DNA of 15,169 nt from Rhodobacterales bacterium CG2_30_65_12 (GTDB lineage: Bacteria; Pseudomonadota; Alphaproteobacteria; Rhodobacterales; Rhodobacteraceae), in NCBI GenBank assembly GCA_001873585.1, contig MNZL01000040.1, positions 1-15,169 on the forward strand, read 5' to 3'. Positions within the stretch are counted from its first letter, which is position 1; the number at the start of each line of letters is the position of its first letter. The notes under the pieces were generated by a model that was given only the letters and a program-made list of their open reading frames with translations, was not told the DNA's origin and made no database searches. This document shows positions 6,396-13,028 of the stretch, piece by piece. A program made the translations under genes and the position numbers.

Positions 6396-6953
6396 ATGAC
6401 ACTTCTCATAATCGGCCTGCTGCTCTGGGTGCTCTCGCACACGCTCAAACGCATCGCGCCCGGCCTGCGCGCCACCCTTGGGCAAGAGCGCGGCAAGGGC
6501 CTCGTCGCGCTGCTCGCGCTGGCCAGCATCGTGCTAATGGTGATCGGCTACCGGGGGGCGGAGGTGGTGCCGGTCTACACCCCGCTGCCCGGCATGGGCC
6601 ATCTCGTCAACCTCACCATGCTTGCGGCGATCTATTTTCTCGGTGCCGGCGGGATGAACACCTGGATCGCCACCAAAGTGCGCCACAACATGCTGATGGG
6701 CCTGTTGATCTGGGCGCTCTCGCACCTGCTGGTGAACGGCGATCTCGCCTCGATCATCCTGTTCGGCGGCCTCGGCCTTTACGCGCTCGCCTCGATGTGG
6801 CTGATCAGCCGAACCGTGCCGTGGCAGAAACCCGAGCCCAAGGGCGCGCGACAGGAAATCATCCTCATCGTCGCCACGCTGGTGCTCTATGCCGCGATCA
6901 CCGGCATCCACTGGTGGCTGGGCTACAATCCCTTCCTCGGCACCTACGGATAG
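6396..6953 (+). CDS. NnrU-family integral membrane protein
   Basis: A 185-residue polytopic membrane protein with about five to six hydrophobic helices, beginning MTLLIIGLLLWVLSHTLKRIAPGLR. It has the family pattern LLWVLSHTLKR, the conserved GMGHLVNLTM, and a central ATKVRHNMLMGLLIWALSHLLVNGD with histidines at helix ends. It matches the NnrU family, named from a nitrite/nitric oxide reductase regulatory cluster. The family is related to 15-cis-zeta-carotene isomerase, a haem-containing membrane protein, and the conserved His residues make haem binding plausible here (inference). Its ribosome site AAGGA (6385-6389) lies within the end of mcl2 and the stop-to-start gap is 3 bases, so it is tightly co-transcribed with mcl2 and mch. 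No nitrogen-oxide genes are visible nearby, so a denitrification role is not supported by context. Confidence 0.88.
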   Translation: MTLLIIGLLLWVLSHTLKRIAPGLRATLGQERGKGLVALLALASIVLMVIGYRGAEVVPVYTPLPGMGHLVNLTMLAAIYFLGAGGMNTWIATKVRHNMLMGLLIWALSHLLVNGDLASIILFGGLGLYALASMWLISRTVPWQKPEPKGARQEIILIVATLVLYAAITGIHWWLGYNPFLGTYG

Positions 6954-6979
6954 CCCCAACCGCGCAAGGAGAGCCGCAG

Positions 6980-8014
6980 ATGGCCAAGACCAACCCGGGC
7001 CGTTTCTTCGAGGATTACCGTATCGGTGAGGTGATTGCGCACGCCGTGCCGCGCACCGTTTCGGGCGGCGAGCGGGCGCTTTACCACGCGCTCTACCCCG
7101 CCCGCCATGCGCTCTATTCCTCCGATGAATTTGCCCGCAACTGCGGCCTCGACGCTGCCCCGATCGACGACCTCGCCGCCTTTCACATCGTTTTCGGCAA
7201 GACCGTGCCGGACATTTCGCTCAACGCGGTGGCCAACCTCGGCTACGCCGAAGGCCGCTGGCTGAAGCCGGTCTGGCCAGGCGACACGCTGCGCTCGGAA
7301 AGCCAGGTGATTGGGCTCAAGCAAAATTCCAACGGCAAATCCGGCGTCGTCTGGGTGCGCACCAAAGGCTACAACCAGGATGACGAGGCGGTGCTTGACT
7401 ACATCCGCTGGGTGATGGTGCGCAAACGCGACGCGGCCACGCCAGCGCCCGATACGCTGATCCCCGAACTCAAGCCAGCGCTGGCGGCGGCGGATCTGGT
7501 GATCCCCGAAGGGCTCGATTTTGCCCGCTACGATTTCACCCTCGCCGGAGAGCGGCACACGCTTGGCGATTACGAGATCGACGAGAAGATCGACCACGTT
7601 GATGGCGTGACGATCGAGGAAGCCGAGCACATGCTGGCCACCAGGCTGTGGCAAAACACCGCCAAGGTGCATTTCGACGCCACCAACCGCCCCGACGGCA
7701 AGCGGCTGATCTACGGCGGGCATGTGATCAGCCTTGCCCGGGCGCTCAGCTTCAACGGGCTCGCCAACGCGCAGATGATCGTTGGCCTCAATGCCGGCGC
7801 CCACGCCAACCCCTGCTTTGCCGGCGATACCGTGCGGGCCTGGTCCGAGGTGCTCGACAAGGCCGCGACGAGCCACCCCGGCGTGGGCGCGATCCGCCTT
7901 CGCCTCGTCGCTGTCAAACATGGCGCGCCCGCCTTCGCGCTCAAGGGTGAGGATGGAAAGTATCATCCCGACGTGCTGCTCGATCTTGACTATTGGGCGC
8001 TGATACCAGTTTGA
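6980..8014 (+). CDS. mch: Mesaconyl-CoA hydratase (beta-methylmalyl-CoA dehydratase), MaoC-like
   Basis: A 344-residue protein with two MaoC-type hotdog halves. The N-terminal half contains FEDYRIGEVIAHAVPRTV, PARHALYSSDEFARNCGL and the WLKPVWPGDTLRSESQV strand. The C-terminal half contains YGGHVISLARALSFNGL and HANPCFAGDTVRAWSEV. In the ethylmalonyl-CoA pathway Mch reversibly hydrates mesaconyl-C1-CoA to beta-methylmalyl-CoA, which Mcl1 then cleaves to glyoxylate and propionyl-CoA. Length and motifs match the characterised Rhodobacter enzyme (about 343 residues). The start at 6980 is chosen from a strong AAGGAGAG (6966-6973) 6 bases upstream; a longer frame open to 6797 overlaps the NnrU gene and is not family-like. 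It follows the NnrU gene by 26 bases and is followed 7 bases later by the metallopeptidase gene. Confidence 0.92.
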   Translation: MAKTNPGRFFEDYRIGEVIAHAVPRTVSGGERALYHALYPARHALYSSDEFARNCGLDAAPIDDLAAFHIVFGKTVPDISLNAVANLGYAEGRWLKPVWPGDTLRSESQVIGLKQNSNGKSGVVWVRTKGYNQDDEAVLDYIRWVMVRKRDAATPAPDTLIPELKPALAAADLVIPEGLDFARYDFTLAGERHTLGDYEIDEKIDHVDGVTIEEAEHMLATRLWQNTAKVHFDATNRPDGKRLIYGGHVISLARALSFNGLANAQMIVGLNAGAHANPCFAGDTVRAWSEVLDKAATSHPGVGAIRLRLVAVKHGAPAFALKGEDGKYHPDVLLDLDYWALIPV

Positions 8015-8021
8015 TCGGGCC

Positions 8022-8834
8022 ATGCGCCTTACCCTGCCTCTGATCGCCCTGCCCCTTTTTGCCTCGGCCGTTGCGCTGCCAGCCACGGCGGGCGGCAGCA
8101 AGGGCGACTATGTAGCCGCCCGCGCGGAAAACGTCGCGCCCGGCCGCGCCACGGCTCAACATGAAGACCCGGTGCAGCGCTTCGTCGAGAGCAACATCAC
8201 CGAAACGCTCTACCACGAGTTCGGCCACGTGCTGATCGACGTGCTCGAATTGCCAGTGTTCGGCCCCGAGGAATTTGCCGTCGATCTATTCGCCATCGTC
8301 TTGATGAACCGGATGCATGACGAAGACACCGTGGTGCGGATGACCTACGACGTCGCCGCCGCCTACGACGCGGGAACGCTGAAGGAGGGAGATGCCGGCG
8401 ACGCTCCGGCGCTGTGGGACGTGCACGGGCTCGACCGGCAGCGCTACTACAACCTCGCTTGCCTGATGTATGGTGCCGATCCGGACGCGCGCGAAGACAT
8501 TGCGACAGATCTCGGCCTGCCTCAGGCGCGGATCGAAACCTGCCAAGAGGAATACGCGCGCGCCGCGCGCGCCTGGGGCGAGGTGCTCGATGGCATCGCC
8601 GTGGGCGCGCCTGGCGACGCCCTGAAAATGGATTGGATGCTCGACGCCGAAAGCCCGGTGACGCAATACGTTGCCGCCGAGGTGGCGCGGCTGAACGCGG
8701 TGCTGACCCTGCCTGAAGAGATCGCGGTGAGCGTGATTCCCTGTGGCGAGGCCAACGCCTTTTACGACCCCGGCCCACGCGAGATTCTCATCTGCACCGA
8801 GATGGCCGCACAGCTGGCCGAGCTGGCGCGCTGA
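8022..8834 (+). CDS. DUF4344-type exported putative zinc metallopeptidase
   Basis: A 270-residue protein with a short signal peptide (MRLTLPLIALPLFASAVALPATA, likely cut near residue 23), hence probably periplasmic. The mature part carries TLYHEFGHVLIDVLELPVFGPEEFAVD: a zinc-binding HExxH at residues 65-69, and an acidic cluster about 14-19 residues later (E83, E84, D88) that could supply the third ligand. This arrangement and length fit the DUF4344 family of putative metallopeptidases. Four cysteines (in NLACLMYG, IETCQEEY, VIPCGEAN and LICTEMA) could form disulfides in the periplasm. No substrate is known. It starts 7 bases after mch with only a weak ribosome site, so it is probably co-transcribed and possibly coupled. 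An in-phase run of alternating GC (8555-8573) encodes Ala/Arg and seems incidental. Family call good; activity inferred. Confidence 0.85.
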   Translation: MRLTLPLIALPLFASAVALPATAGGSKGDYVAARAENVAPGRATAQHEDPVQRFVESNITETLYHEFGHVLIDVLELPVFGPEEFAVDLFAIVLMNRMHDEDTVVRMTYDVAAAYDAGTLKEGDAGDAPALWDVHGLDRQRYYNLACLMYGADPDAREDIATDLGLPQARIETCQEEYARAARAWGEVLDGIAVGAPGDALKMDWMLDAESPVTQYVAAEVARLNAVLTLPEEIAVSVIPCGEANAFYDPGPREILICTEMAAQLAELAR

Positions 8835-8926
8835 ACGGCGGCAGCCGCACGATGACGGCGGCCCCCCGAACATCCACACGCGAGACAAACACCCGAACAA
8901 CATATTCAGATATATGGTTTTCCGCC

Positions 8927-8944
8927 TTTCCGGCAAACCGGAAA
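8927..8944. repeat. Inverted repeat TTTCCGG-CAAA-CCGGAAA
   Basis: A perfect 7-bp stem (8927-8933 with 8938-8944) with a 4-base loop. An alternative 5' arm TTTTCCG at 8918-8924 can also pair with CGGAAAA (8939-8945). It lies 92 bases past the DUF4344 stop and is followed by AGCAGATT, so it lacks the T-run of an intrinsic terminator. It may be a weak or Rho-assisted 3' end, or an operator. Confidence 0.45.
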
Positions 8945-8993
8945 AGCAGATTCGTCGAGCCGGGATGATGCGGGGGGCTTGGACCGAGCGATA

Positions 8994-9028
8994 TTTTGTG
9001 ATCACACTGACCATTCTTGTGATCACGC
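8994..9028. promoter_or_regulatory. Paired GTGATCAC operator upstream of sdhC
   Basis: TTTTGTGATCACA (8994-9006; core 8998-9005) and CTTGTGATCACGC (9016-9028; core 9019-9026). Both cores are the exact palindrome GTGATCAC and their centres (9001.5 and 9022.5) are 21 bp apart. This is the same spacing as the pair before sucC, at a comparable distance to the start codon (centre of the near site about 126 bases from sdhC against about 111 from sucC). Coordinate control of sdh and suc by one regulator is inferred. Confidence 0.75.
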
Positions 9029-9133
9029 AATAGAAAAATTCGTTCACGTTTCCAGATATACGCGACATTTTCGCTGCAACAGGGTGTGACAGCCGGGTGA
9101 TTTTGATTATGCAGACGCATGACAACAACCAGT

Positions 9134-9147
9134 CGAAAGGTCTTTCG
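9134..9147 (+). promoter_or_regulatory. sdhC ribosome site within a small inverted repeat
   Basis: CGAAAG-GT-CTTTCG ends 1 base before the sdhC ATG and contains its AAAGG (9136-9140). As RNA it could fold with a 4-base loop and a 5-bp stem, partly hiding the ribosome site. The stem is short, so an effect is uncertain. The site also supports 9149 as the start. Confidence 0.4.
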
Positions 9148-9148
9148 C

Positions 9149-9541
9149 ATGGCCGACGTGGAACAGGGCAGCCGCCCGCTTTCGCCGCATCTTCAAGTCT
9201 ACAAGCTTGGTCTAACGATGATCGTATCAGGCCTGCACCGGATCACTGGCGTGGGCATGATCGTATCCGCCATCCTGATTGTCTGGTGGTTTATCGCGCT
9301 GGCGGTTTCGCCCGACTATTTCGCCAAGGTCGATTGGCTTCTCACCACATGGATTGGCCTTCTGGTGATGATCGGGTCGCTGTGGGCCTTCTTCCATCAC
9401 CTGATGAACGGCATTCGCCACCTTTTCTGGGACAAGGGGTACTTCTTGGATATCCCCGCTGTCGAGAAGGGCGCGCGCATCGTGCTGTTTGGCGCACCGG
9501 TCCTGATGGTGCTGTCGGTCATCCTGATCGCGATCATCTGA
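9149..9541 (+). CDS. sdhC: Succinate dehydrogenase cytochrome b556 subunit
   Basis: A membrane anchor of complex II, 130 residues with three transmembrane helices (about 22-50, 62-82 and 108-130). Motifs: RPLSPHLQVYKL (9-20), the quinone-site helix SGLHRITGV with S27 and R31, and FFHHLMNGIRHLFWD (81-95). In the last, H84 aligns with the haem b axial ligand of E. coli SdhC. Together with SdhD it holds haem b and the ubiquinone site and docks SdhAB. An upstream in-frame ATG at 9119 would add MTTTSRKVFR, but the family starts MADV...RPLSPHLQVY and an AAAGG lies 8 bases before 9149. It is the first gene of sdhCDAB, behind the paired palindromes. Confidence 0.96.
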   Translation: MADVEQGSRPLSPHLQVYKLGLTMIVSGLHRITGVGMIVSAILIVWWFIALAVSPDYFAKVDWLLTTWIGLLVMIGSLWAFFHHLMNGIRHLFWDKGYFLDIPAVEKGARIVLFGAPVLMVLSVILIAII

Positions 9542-9551
9542 GGAGAGAGCA

Positions 9552-9932
9552 ATGAGCTATATGACCGATTACAAACGGGCGCGTGGTCTGGGTTCCGCCC
9601 ACGAGGGCACGCATCATTTCTGGATCCAGCGGGTCACCGCCGTGGCGCTCATTCCGCTCGGACTGTTGTTTATCTGGCCGTTCGCGGCCGCCCTTGGCGA
9701 GGGCGCAGAGGCCGCGCAGGCGATCTATCGCAATGGCTGGAATGCCTTTATCGCGATCAACTTTTTCGTGCTCACCTTCTGGCATCTGAAGCTGGGCGTT
9801 CAGGTGGTGATCGAGGATTATGTACACGGCAAGGGCCGGCGGCTGCGCTTTCTGCTCGCCAACATGTACTTCTGCTGGGGCATGGGCCTGGCGGCGGTGA
9901 TGGCGGTGGTCAAGATATGGCTCGGCGCGTGA
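9552..9932 (+). CDS. sdhD: Succinate dehydrogenase membrane anchor subunit
   Basis: The second complex II anchor, 126 residues with three helices (about 24-47, 63-88 and 98-122). It has the alphaproteobacterial signature GLGSAHEGTHHFWIQRVTAVAL (residues 12-33) and FWHLKLGVQVVIEDYVH (76-92). D89 and Y90 correspond to the Asp-Tyr pair at the E. coli SdhD quinone site, and H78 lies seven residues beyond E. coli H71. A clear AGGAGAG ribosome site precedes it, 10 bases after the sdhC stop. The sdhA ribosome site overlaps its own stop codon, giving tight packing typical of coupled translation. Confidence 0.95.
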   Translation: MSYMTDYKRARGLGSAHEGTHHFWIQRVTAVALIPLGLLFIWPFAAALGEGAEAAQAIYRNGWNAFIAINFFVLTFWHLKLGVQVVIEDYVHGKGRRLRFLLANMYFCWGMGLAAVMAVVKIWLGA

Positions 9933-9942
9933 GGAGAAGATG

Positions 9943-11748
9943 ATGGCAGCCTACGAATACGAAACACATGAATACGACGTTGTTGTGGTTGGCGCCGGCG
10001 GCGCTGGTCTGCGCGCCACGCTGGGCATGGCCGAACAGGGCCTGCGCACCGCTAATGTCACCAAGGTTTTCCCGACGCGCTCACATACCGTGGCGGCGCA
10101 AGGGGGCATTGCCGCGTCGCTCGGCAACATGGGGCCGGACAGTTGGCAGTGGCACATGTATGACACCCTGAAGGGCTCCGACTGGCTCGGCGACATGGAC
10201 ACGATGGAATATGTCGCCCGCGAGGCGCCCAAGGCGGTCTATGAGCTCGAACACTACGGCGTGCCGTTTTCGCGCAACGAAGACGGCAAGATTTACCAGC
10301 GCCCGTTCGGCGGCCACACCACCGAATACGGCGAGGGCGTTTCGGTGGAACGGGTCTGCGCCGCCGCCGACCGCACCGGGCACGCGATGCTGCACACGCT
10401 CTACGGCCAGAGCCTGAAGCAAAACGCCGAGTTCTTCGTCGAATATTTTGCGATCGACCTGATCATGTCGGAAGACGGGCAATGCCAGGGTGTCGTGGCG
10501 TGGAAGCTCGACGATGGCACCATTCACGTTTTCAATGCCAAGATGACGGTGCTGGCGACGGGCGGTTATGGCCGCGCCTTTTTCAACTGCACCTCGGCCC
10601 ACACCTGCACCGGCGATGGCGGCGGCATGGTCGCGCGCGCCGGACTTGCATTGCAAGACATGGAGTTCGTGCAATTCCACCCGACCGGCGTTTTCGGCCC
10701 CGGCATGCTCATTACCGAGGGCGCGCGCGGCGAAGGCGGCTATCTGACCAACTCCGAGGGCGAGCGGTTCATGGAACGCTACGCGCCGACCTTCAAGGAT
10801 CTCGCCTCGCGCGACGTGGTCAGCCGCTGCATGACAATTGAAATTCGCGAAGGCCGTGGCGTTGGCCCGAACAAGGACCACATTCACCTCAACCTGTCGC
10901 ACCTGCCCGCCGAGCTGCTGGCCGAACGCCTGCCTGGCATCTCCGAAACCGCGAAAATCTTCGCCGGTGTCGACGTGACGAAAGAGCCGATCCCGGTTCT
11001 GCCAACGGTGCATTACAACATGGGCGGCATCCCGACGAACTATTGGGGTGAGGTGCTTAACCCGACCGACGCCGACCCCGATGCGGTGGTGCCGGGGCTG
11101 ATGGCGGCGGGCGAAGCGGCCAGCGCCAGCCTGCACGGGGCCAACCGCCTTGGTGCCAACAGCCTGATCGACCTTGTGGTTCTTGGCCGCGCTGCCTCGA
11201 TCCGGGCCGGGCAGGTTGTCGACCCCGCCGCGCCGAACCCAACGCTGAACACCGCCTCGATCGACCAAGCGCTCGACCGGTTCGATGGTTTGCGCCATGC
11301 CAAGGGGAAAATCCCCACAGCCGAGCTTCGATTGGAGATGCAGCGCACGATGCAGAACGACGCCGCCGTGTTCCGCACCGACAAGACACTCGCCGAAGGC
11401 GTGGAAAAGATGACAGCCGTTGCCGCCAAGCTCGGCGACCTTGGGGTGACCGACCACAGCCTGATCTGGAACTCCGATCTGATGGAAACGCTTGAGCTGA
11501 CCAACCTCATGCCCAATGCGCTCGCCACGATCAACGGGGCCGAAGCGCGCAAGGAAAGCCGTGGCGCGCATGCCAGCGAGGATCACCCCGAGCGCGACGA
11601 CAAAGAATGGCGCAAGCACACGATCGCGCGTGTCGATGGGCCGAAAGTCACGCTCAGCTATCGCCCGGTGCATACCGAGCCGCTGACCAGCCACGAAGAC
11701 GGCGGCATTGATCCCCGCAAGATCGCGCCGAAAAAACGGGTCTATTGA
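9943..11748 (+). CDS. sdhA: Succinate dehydrogenase flavoprotein subunit
   Basis: The catalytic subunit of complex II: succinate to fumarate with covalently bound FAD, on the cytoplasmic face of the membrane. The 601-residue protein has the dinucleotide loop VVVGAGGAGLRA (14-25) and TRSHTVAAQGGIAASLGN, in which H48 is the FAD-attaching His. FHPTG holds H246, SRDVVSR holds R290 (equivalent to the proton-shuttle Arg), and HGANRLGANSLIDL holds H398 and R402 of the dicarboxylate site. The C-terminal DHPERDDKEWRKHT is typical. Length equals alphaproteobacterial SdhA. Two adjacent ATGs exist at 9940 and 9943; GAGGAG (9931-9936) is 3 bases from the first and 6 from the second, so 9943 is preferred. 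The gene sits 10 bases after sdhD and 10 before sdhB. Confidence 0.97.
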   Translation: MAAYEYETHEYDVVVVGAGGAGLRATLGMAEQGLRTANVTKVFPTRSHTVAAQGGIAASLGNMGPDSWQWHMYDTLKGSDWLGDMDTMEYVAREAPKAVYELEHYGVPFSRNEDGKIYQRPFGGHTTEYGEGVSVERVCAAADRTGHAMLHTLYGQSLKQNAEFFVEYFAIDLIMSEDGQCQGVVAWKLDDGTIHVFNAKMTVLATGGYGRAFFNCTSAHTCTGDGGGMVARAGLALQDMEFVQFHPTGVFGPGMLITEGARGEGGYLTNSEGERFMERYAPTFKDLASRDVVSRCMTIEIREGRGVGPNKDHIHLNLSHLPAELLAERLPGISETAKIFAGVDVTKEPIPVLPTVHYNMGGIPTNYWGEVLNPTDADPDAVVPGLMAAGEAASASLHGANRLGANSLIDLVVLGRAASIRAGQVVDPAAPNPTLNTASIDQALDRFDGLRHAKGKIPTAELRLEMQRTMQNDAAVFRTDKTLAEGVEKMTAVAAKLGDLGVTDHSLIWNSDLMETLELTNLMPNALATINGAEARKESRGAHASEDHPERDDKEWRKHTIARVDGPKVTLSYRPVHTEPLTSHEDGGIDPRKIAPKKRVY

Positions 11749-11758
11749 GGAAAATCCG

Positions 11759-12538
11759 ATGGTTGAGTTTACGCTTCCCAAGAACTCGAAGATACGCACT
11801 GGCAAGACCTGGCCGAAGCCCGAGGGCGCGACCCGGCTCAAGACCTTCCATATCTACCGTTGGAACCCAGACGACGGCGAAAACCCGCGTGTCGACACCT
11901 ATTTCGTCGATCTCGCCACTTGTGGGCCGATGGTTCTGGATGCGCTGATCAAGATCAAGACCGAGATCGACCCCACGCTCACCTTCCGCCGCTCCTGCCG
12001 TGAAGGCATCTGCGGCTCCTGCTCGATGAATATCGGTGGGCAAAACCGTCTCGCCTGTATCCATGGGATCGACGAGGAAAAGGGCGATGTGAAGATCTAT
12101 CCGCTGCCGCATTTGGACGTGGTGAAAGACCTGGTGCCCGATCTCACCCATTTCTACGCCCAACATGCCTCGATCAAACCCTGGCTCATCACCGAGAGCC
12201 CGACGCCTGAGAAGGAGTGGAAGCAGTCGATCGAAGACCGCAAGAAGCTCGACGGGCTTTACGAATGTGTGATGTGCGCGTCCTGCTCCACCTCCTGCCC
12301 GAGCTACTGGTGGAACCCCGACCGTTACCTTGGCCCGGCCACGCTTCTGCACGCCTACCGCTGGATCATCGACAGCCGCGACGAAGCCACCGGCGAGCGG
12401 CTCGACGATCTGGAAGACCCGTTCAAGGTCTACCGCTGCCATACCATCTTGAACTGCACCCAAACCTGCCCGAAAGGGTTGAACCCGGCCAAGGCGATTG
12501 CCGAGATCAAGAAGCTGCACGTCGAGCGCACGCTCTGA
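11759..12538 (+). CDS. sdhB: Succinate dehydrogenase iron-sulfur subunit
   Basis: The 259-residue subunit that passes electrons from FAD to the quinone. The N-terminal ferredoxin domain binds the [2Fe-2S] cluster through C80, C85, C88 and C100 (SCREGICGSCSM...RLAC). The C-terminal domain binds [4Fe-4S] and [3Fe-4S] clusters through CVMCASCSTSC (C170, C173, C176, C180) and CHTILNCTQTCPKG (C227, C233, C237). The 3Fe-4S site has Ser/Thr rather than a fourth Cys, as usual. SYWWNPDRY provides the conserved Trp near the quinone. The start at 11759 follows GAGGAAA overlapping the sdhA stop; the longer in-frame ATG at 11708 lies inside sdhA. All cluster ligands are present. The operon ends after this gene at a strong terminator. 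Confidence 0.97.
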   Translation: MVEFTLPKNSKIRTGKTWPKPEGATRLKTFHIYRWNPDDGENPRVDTYFVDLATCGPMVLDALIKIKTEIDPTLTFRRSCREGICGSCSMNIGGQNRLACIHGIDEEKGDVKIYPLPHLDVVKDLVPDLTHFYAQHASIKPWLITESPTPEKEWKQSIEDRKKLDGLYECVMCASCSTSCPSYWWNPDRYLGPATLLHAYRWIIDSRDEATGERLDDLEDPFKVYRCHTILNCTQTCPKGLNPAKAIAEIKKLHVERTL

Positions 12539-12555
12539 GCCCTTGACCCGACGCG

Positions 12556-12583
12556 AAAGCCCGGCGACCATCGCCGGGCTTTT
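12556..12583 (+). terminator. Rho-independent terminator of sdhCDAB
   Basis: A perfect 12-bp stem AAAGCCCGGCGA / TCGCCGGGCTTT with a 3-base CCA loop, ending in TTTT. It begins 17 bases after the sdhB stop. It is among the clearest intrinsic terminators in the window and, by its A/T flanks, could also act weakly on the other strand. Confidence 0.95.
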
Positions 12584-12602
12584 GTCATTTCGGGGAGGCA
12601 CG

Positions 12603-13022
12603 ATGGCACCCAGCCCGGTATCACGGTTCGGCGAAACGCTGGGGCTCGTGCATGGAATGCGTGCGGCCTGGGTGGGCCTTCCCACCACGCTTGGCGTGCT
12701 CACCCTCGCGCGCCGCTTCGCGCGCTCCGAACTGGTCACGCGCGGGCGCGATCTCTCGCCCGGGCCGTTCGACATGATTCACATCTTCACCATGAGCCAG
12801 GGCGTGCTTGAGGCCGAGCTGCCCGAGGCGCGCAAACGCCTTGCGCCCGGCGGTGCGGTCTGGGTGAGCTGGCCCGCGCTCGGGGCCAACCTGCCGTCCG
12901 ACCTGACCGAGCGAGAGGTGCGCATCCTCGCCGGCGAATGTGCGCTCGATCCCGCCGCGCCTTGCCAACTCACCGAGCGCTGGCTGGCGCTCCGGCTCGC
13001 CCTGCCGCAGTCGCCGATCTGA
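12603..13022 (+). CDS. DUF3052-like small protein
   Basis: A 139-residue soluble protein resembling the DUF3052 family, whose members look like a reduced nucleotide-binding or methyltransferase-like fold of unknown function. Matching features are LGLVHGMRAAWVGLP (13-27), a central FDMIHIFTMS (56-65), the strongly characteristic PGGAVWVSWPALG (82-94) and DLTEREVRILAGECAL (100-115). There is no signal peptide or membrane segment. The start is supported by GGGGAGG about 5 bases before the ATG. It begins only 20 bases after the sdh terminator, leaving almost no room for its own promoter, so it may be expressed by read-through or from a promoter within sdhB. It converges on the permease gene with a 6-base gap and no visible terminator between. 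Family call is from remembered motifs and is moderate. Confidence 0.7.
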   Translation: MAPSPVSRFGETLGLVHGMRAAWVGLPTTLGVLTLARRFARSELVTRGRDLSPGPFDMIHIFTMSQGVLEAELPEARKRLAPGGAVWVSWPALGANLPSDLTEREVRILAGECALDPAAPCQLTERWLALRLALPQSPI

Positions 13023-13028
13023 CGCCGG

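Larger units (their letters stand above)
8835..9148 (+). promoter_or_regulatory. sdh upstream regulatory region (314 bases without a gene)
   Basis: Noticeably more AT-rich than its surroundings. It contains an inverted repeat at 8927-8944 and the paired GTGATCAC palindromes at 8994-9028. CAGATATA occurs twice (8907-8914 and 9053-9060). The last part (about 9030-9148) probably includes the sdh leader. I could not fix the -35/-10 boxes by eye. No T-tailed terminator for the upstream mcl2-mch-DUF4344 unit is visible, so some read-through into sdh is possible. I see no credible small gene. Confidence 0.6.

Noticed and set aside
8555..8573. Alternating GC run, possibly Z-DNA-forming or a repeat
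   Set aside because: It lies in frame within the metallopeptidase gene and encodes an ordinary Ala/Arg helix segment; expected in GC-rich coding DNA.
8907..9060. CAGATATA occurring twice in the sdh upstream region as a direct repeat
   Set aside because: Only eight AT-rich bases, spaced about 146 bases apart, with no flanking similarity; chance is a sufficient explanation.
9119..9148. Longer sdhC start (MTTTSRKVFR extension)
   Set aside because: The family starts at MADV...RPLSPHLQVY and the AAAGG site fits 9149.
10081..11841. Very long minus-strand open frame (586 codons) opposite sdhA, and a similar 367-codon plus frame opposite sucC (1805-2908)
   Set aside because: Antisense frames of GC-rich genes with strong third-position GC often lack stops. 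The opposite strands encode complete, motif-perfect SdhA and SucC; the antisense translations are His/Arg/Val/Asp-rich with no recognisable domain.
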